Made by a program: the position numbers and the translations under genes. The notes beneath the pieces were generated by a model. It was given only the letters and a program-made list of their open reading frames with translations, was not told the origin of the DNA and made no database searches. 9,322 bases of DNA from Thermococcus sp. (GTDB taxonomy: Archaea > Methanobacteriota_B > Thermococci > Thermococcales > Thermococcaceae): positions 1 to 9,322 of the forward strand of contig DRGF01000031.1 in NCBI GenBank assembly GCA_011050175.1, written 5' to 3'. Below are positions 6,535 to 9,322 of the stretch, one piece after another. Every line of letters starts with the position of its first letter. Within the stretch, counting starts at the first letter, position 1.

Positions 6535-6590
6535 TTTTTTCCACCAATTTAAAGCCTTTCGTAGCCAGATTCTGTGATCCAGCCTTCTAG

Positions 6591-6604
6591 AAAGGTTTTT
6601 AATT
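6591..6604 (+). promoter_or_regulatory. BRE/TATA promoter of the RNase H-fold/cdc48 operon
   Basis: AAAGG (6591-6595) followed by TTTTTAATT (6596-6604) resembles a purine-rich BRE plus TATA box. Its centre, near 6600, is about 25 bases from the ATG at 6625, and no binding site precedes that ATG. The mRNA is therefore probably leaderless and probably carries both the nuclease-fold gene and cdc48. Confidence 0.5.
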
Positions 6605-6624
6605 GATGCAACGAAGTGAAAATC

Positions 6625-7392
6625 ATGAGAGTAGCCATCGTAACGAGCGACGCCCGCGTTTACTATCTGGCGACAAAGGTGCTGAAGGAATATCATATAC
6701 CCTTCCACAGCATCCGCGTAGGGGACAGAATACCCTTCGATGTCGAAGTCGTCCTGACGAGTGAGGGGGACTATGATAAAATAGATTTTCCCGTCAAAAT
6801 CATCGTGAGAAACGAGAACTTTATAGACGAGCTCCTCGCCAAGCTCGAGGGGAGGGAGAGGTTTAAAAGGATTTACATAGCCATAGACCCCGGTGAAAGG
6901 CCCGGCCTGAGCGTCGTAGCCGATAACCGCGTGATAGAGGTCCACCACCTGAAGAGCCCGAGGGACGTTGAAATAATCCTTGACCTGCTGGAGAAGTATC
7001 CGTCCGCTAAAATCAAGATAGGACACGGGGCCAAAAGGCAGAGGGTTCTCATGCTGAAGGCCCTCGCCAACCTGTTAGGATACGATTATCCAATCATCGT
7101 CGTGAACGAGTCAAGAACGACCCCCAAGGTCGGTGGGATAGACGTCTCGCAGGTTCAGGACATCGTGGCGGCCATAAACATAGGCCTGCGCGAGGGCAGG
7201 GAAGTGCCGATAGGGGAACTCATCGAAGTGAAGGAACCCACCAAGCGTGAGATTGAGGACATAAAGAGACGGAGCCGCGAGCTGAGCGGAAACATCACGA
7301 TATCCTCTAAGCTCGCCCGCGAGGTGGCCCTGGGCAACCTGACGCTGGATGAGGCGATAGACAGGCAAAAGAAGAGGAGGCGGTCAAGATGA
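6625..7392 (+). CDS. Predicted RuvC/YqgF-like RNase H-fold protein
   Basis: A 255-residue protein that I do not recognise by name, but whose core looks like an RNase H-fold nuclease of the RuvC/YqgF group. Residues 83-98 ([16 protein letters not shown]) match the first two strands with D88-P-G and a following glycine. [11 protein letters not shown] at 130-140 fits the middle strand, and VVNESRTTP at 159-167 resembles the YqgF-type acidic residue followed by R-x-[11 protein letters not shown] at 178-186 fits the final catalytic helix. D88, E162 and D179 would form the metal-binding set. Residues 1-70 look like a small Rossmann-like domain. The C-terminal part (about 205-255) is helical and ends in a basic tail, QKKRRRSR. 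The frame also offers a GTG at 6616, but the TATA element points to a leaderless ATG at 6625. Its TGA overlaps the cdc48 ATG, so translation is likely coupled. Substrate is unknown; Holliday junctions or RNA are both possible. Confidence 0.75.
   Translation: MRVAIVTSDARVYYLATKVLKEYHIPFHSIRVGDRIPFDVEVVLTSEGDYDKIDFPVKIIVRNENFIDELLAKLEGRERFKRIYIAIDPGERPGLSVVADNRVIEVHHLKSPRDVEIILDLLEKYPSAKIKIGHGAKRQRVLMLKALANLLGYDYPIIVVNESRTTPKVGGIDVSQVQDIVAAINIGLREGREVPIGELIEVKEPTKREIEDIKRRSRELSGNITISSKLAREVALGNLTLDEAIDRQKKRRRSR
7375..7383 (+). promoter_or_regulatory. Ribosome binding site of cdc48 inside the upstream gene
   Basis: AGGAGGCGG lies within the final basic codons of the RNase H-fold gene, five bases before the ATG at 7389. 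It decides the cdc48 start, since the other nearby ATGs (7405, 7417) are out of frame. Confidence 0.6.
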
Positions 7393-9322
7393 TTTTTGGT
7401 AGGGATGAGGAAAGGCATGAGAAGATAAAGCTCCGCGTTGCGGAGGCCCTTAAGAGAGACGTCGGAAGGGGAATAGTCAGGTTCGACAGGAAGTACCAGA
7501 AGCAGCTTGGTGTCGAGCCCGGAGATATAGTTGAACTGACCGGGGAGAGAACCACGGCCGCAATAGTGGCCAACCCCCACCCCGACGACAGGGGCCTGGA
7601 CATCGCCAGAATGGACGGGTACATCAGGAGGAACGCCGGGGTGAGCATAGGGGACTACGTCACCATCTCCAAGGCGGAGGTGCAGGAGGCCAAGAAGGTC
7701 GTCCTGGCTCCGGCCCAGAAGGGCGTCTTTATCCAGATACCCGGGGATATTGTGAAGCAGAACCTTCTGGGAAGACCCGTGGTGAAGGGAGACCTCGTGG
7801 TCGCCAGCGGCAGGGGGGAGACCTACTACGGCGGCTCGCCCTTTGACGAGCTGTTCAGGAACCTCTTTGAGGCCATGCCACTCGGATTCGGAGAGCTCAA
7901 GTTCGTCGTGGTGAACACCGTCCCGAGGGGCATAGTCCAGATCACCTACAACACCGAAGTGGAGGTTCTCCCGCAGGCGGTGGAGGTACGTGAGGAGGCC
8001 ATTCCCGAGGTCACCTACGAGGACATCGGCGGTCTCAGCGAGGCTATTCAGAAGATACGTGAGATGGTAGAGCTCCCGCTCAAGCACCCGGAGCTCTTTG
8101 AGCGCCTTGGAATTGAACCGCCTAAGGGAGTGCTCCTCTATGGCCCGCCGGGAACGGGTAAGACCCTCCTCGCCAAGGCCGTTGCAAACGAGGCGAATGC
8201 CCACTTCATAGCCATCAACGGGCCGGAGATAATGAGCAAGTTCTACGGTGAGAGTGAGGAGCGCTTAAGGGAGATATTCAAGGAGGCTGAGGAGAACGCG
8301 CCTAGCATAATATTCATCGATGAGATTGACGCCATTGCCCCGAAGAGGGAAGAAGTTGTTGGGGAAGTCGAAAAGCGCGTTGTCAGCCAGCTGCTCACCC
8401 TCATGGACGGCCTCAAGGGGCGCGGGAAGGTCATAGTCATCGCCGCCACCAACAGGCCAGATGCCCTCGACCCCGCCCTGAGGAGACCTGGCAGGTTTGA
8501 CAGGGAGATTGAGGTCGGTGTGCCGGACAAGCAGGGCAGGAAGGAGATACTCCAGATACACACCAGAGGAATGCCCCTCGAACCGGAGTACGACAGGGTC
8601 ACCGTTCTCAAGGTTCTCAAGGAACTCATGAAGAGAGAGACGTTTGAGGGGGCAAAGCTTGAGAGGCTCATCGAGAGAGTCGAGGCCGCAAAGAGCGACG
8701 AAGAGATCCGGGAGATTCTTAAGAGCGAGAGCGAGATCTATCCGGAAGTTAGGAGCAGACTGATAGACAGAATGCTGGAGGAGATAGCGGAGAAGACGCA
8801 CGGCTTCGTTGGAGCTGACCTCGCGGCCCTCGCGAGAGAAGCGGCAATGGTCGTCCTCAGGAGGCTTATCAACGAGGGCAAGATAAGTCCCGAGCAGGAG
8901 AGGATTCCCCCTGAGGTTCTCCAGGAGCTTCGCGTTAGAAAGGCCGACTTCTACGAGGCATTGAAGATGGTTGAGCCGTCGGCGCTCAGAGAAGTGCTCC
9001 TCGAAGTTCCGAACGTCCGCTGGGACGACATCGGCGGGCTCGAGGATGTAAAGGAAGAACTCCGCGAAGCAGTCGAATGGCCGATGAAATATCCCAAAGC
9101 GTTCCAGAGGCTTGGAATAGACCCTCCGCGCGGGGTTCTCCTCTACGGCCCGCCTGGAACGGGTAAGACCCTCCTTGCAAAGGCCGTGGCGACGGAGAGC
9201 GAGGCCAACTTCATCGGCATCCGCGGCCCAGAGGTGCTGAGCAAGTGGGTCGGTGAGAGCGAGAAGCGCGTGAGGGAGATATTCAGGAAGGCCCGCCAGG
9301 CGGCTCCAACGGTGATATTCAT
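7389..9322 (+). CDS. cdc48: CDC48/VCP-type double AAA+ ATPase (VAT family), 3' truncated by window
   Basis: About 644 codons are present before the window ends, so the gene continues beyond it. CDC48 is a hexameric ATPase that unfolds or extracts proteins; in archaea it is thought to feed the 20S proteasome. The N domain (double-psi barrel, about 8-95, plus a second lobe to about 180) leads to the D1 module, which begins at [10 protein letters not shown]1 has Walker A GPPGTGKT at 252-259 and Walker B IIFIDEID at 307-314, then AATNRPD and an RRPGRFDRE arginine-finger region. D2 begins at VRWDDIGGL and has Walker A GPPGTGKT at 587-594; the sequence stops at TVIF, at the beginning of its Walker B. 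The stretch between HTRGMPL (391-397) and THGFVGADL (from 470) is about 60 residues longer than in the compact VAT pattern and is predicted helical. The ATG at 7389 overlaps the upstream stop as ATGA and has a GGAGG site. Confidence 0.97.
   Translation, partial: MIFGRDEERHEKIKLRVAEALKRDVGRGIVRFDRKYQKQLGVEPGDIVELTGERTTAAIVANPHPDDRGLDIARMDGYIRRNAGVSIGDYVTISKAEVQEAKKVVLAPAQKGVFIQIPGDIVKQNLLGRPVVKGDLVVASGRGETYYGGSPFDELFRNLFEAMPLGFGELKFVVVNTVPRGIVQITYNTEVEVLPQAVEVREEAIPEVTYEDIGGLSEAIQKIREMVELPLKHPELFERLGIEPPKGVLLYGPPGTGKTLLAKAVANEANAHFIAINGPEIMSKFYGESEERLREIFKEAEENAPSIIFIDEIDAIAPKREEVVGEVEKRVVSQLLTLMDGLKGRGKVIVIAATNRPDALDPALRRPGRFDREIEVGVPDKQGRKEILQIHTRGMPLEPEYDRVTVLKVLKELMKRETFEGAKLERLIERVEAAKSDEEIREILKSESEIYPEVRSRLIDRMLEEIAEKTHGFVGADLAALAREAAMVVLRRLINEGKISPEQERIPPEVLQELRVRKADFYEALKMVEPSALREVLLEVPNVRWDDIGGLEDVKEELREAVEWPMKYPKAFQRLGIDPPRGVLLYGPPGTGKTLLAKAVATESEANFIGIRGPEVLSKWVGESEKRVREIFRKARQAAPTVIF

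Noticed and set aside
7155..8204. 349-codon minus-strand frame opposite the RNase H-fold gene and cdc48
   Set aside because: It lies antisense to the conserved CDC48 N and D1 domains, has no recognisable domain, and is explained by codon bias.

Overview
The window is archaeal and reads as Thermococcales, most likely Thermococcus. It is about half or slightly more G+C and gene-dense, with short gaps. Many genes have a T/A-rich TATA element about 25 bases before the transcript start, and start sites are either GGTG-type or leaderless. It carries MoeA, CDC48, a two-domain Sua5 and a bacterial-type SerRS, alongside small archaeal families. The genus is an inference from gene content and style; no rRNA gene is present to confirm it.

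Layout. The last ~22 codons of a probable GT4 glycosyltransferase (+) end at 68. A Sua5-type threonylcarbamoyl-AMP synthase follows (104-1123, +), then an alpha-helical TPR-like protein whose start is ambiguous (1196-2374, +). A small beta/alpha protein with a SecB-like look (2418-2837, -) is divergent from a stand-alone nucleotidyltransferase (2919-3623, +). That gene converges with serS (3636-5003, -). moeA lies upstream of serS on the same strand (5079-6281, -) with its own promoter. A 50-residue, extremely acidic ORF (6342-6494, -) sits between moeA and a divergent pair: a predicted RuvC/YqgF-like RNase H-fold protein (6625-7392, +) that overlaps by four bases the start of a CDC48/VCP AAA+ ATPase (7389 to the window end, +, truncated at the right edge).

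Function. Two genes serve tRNA biology (Sua5 for t6A, SerRS for charging), one serves the molybdo/tungstopterin cofactor (MoeA), and one serves protein unfolding (CDC48). The others have only fold-level assignments. The RNase H-fold/CDC48 pair is the only clear translationally coupled unit; most other genes have a visible promoter of their own.

Most worth a second look: the acidic mini-protein, the nuclease-fold/CDC48 coupling, the ~60-residue helical insert in CDC48 D1, the uORF or G6-slippage arrangement before the TPR-like gene, and the possible SecB-like protein. No mobile element, CRISPR array, tRNA or rRNA was seen. No intergenic stretch exceeds 300 bases.
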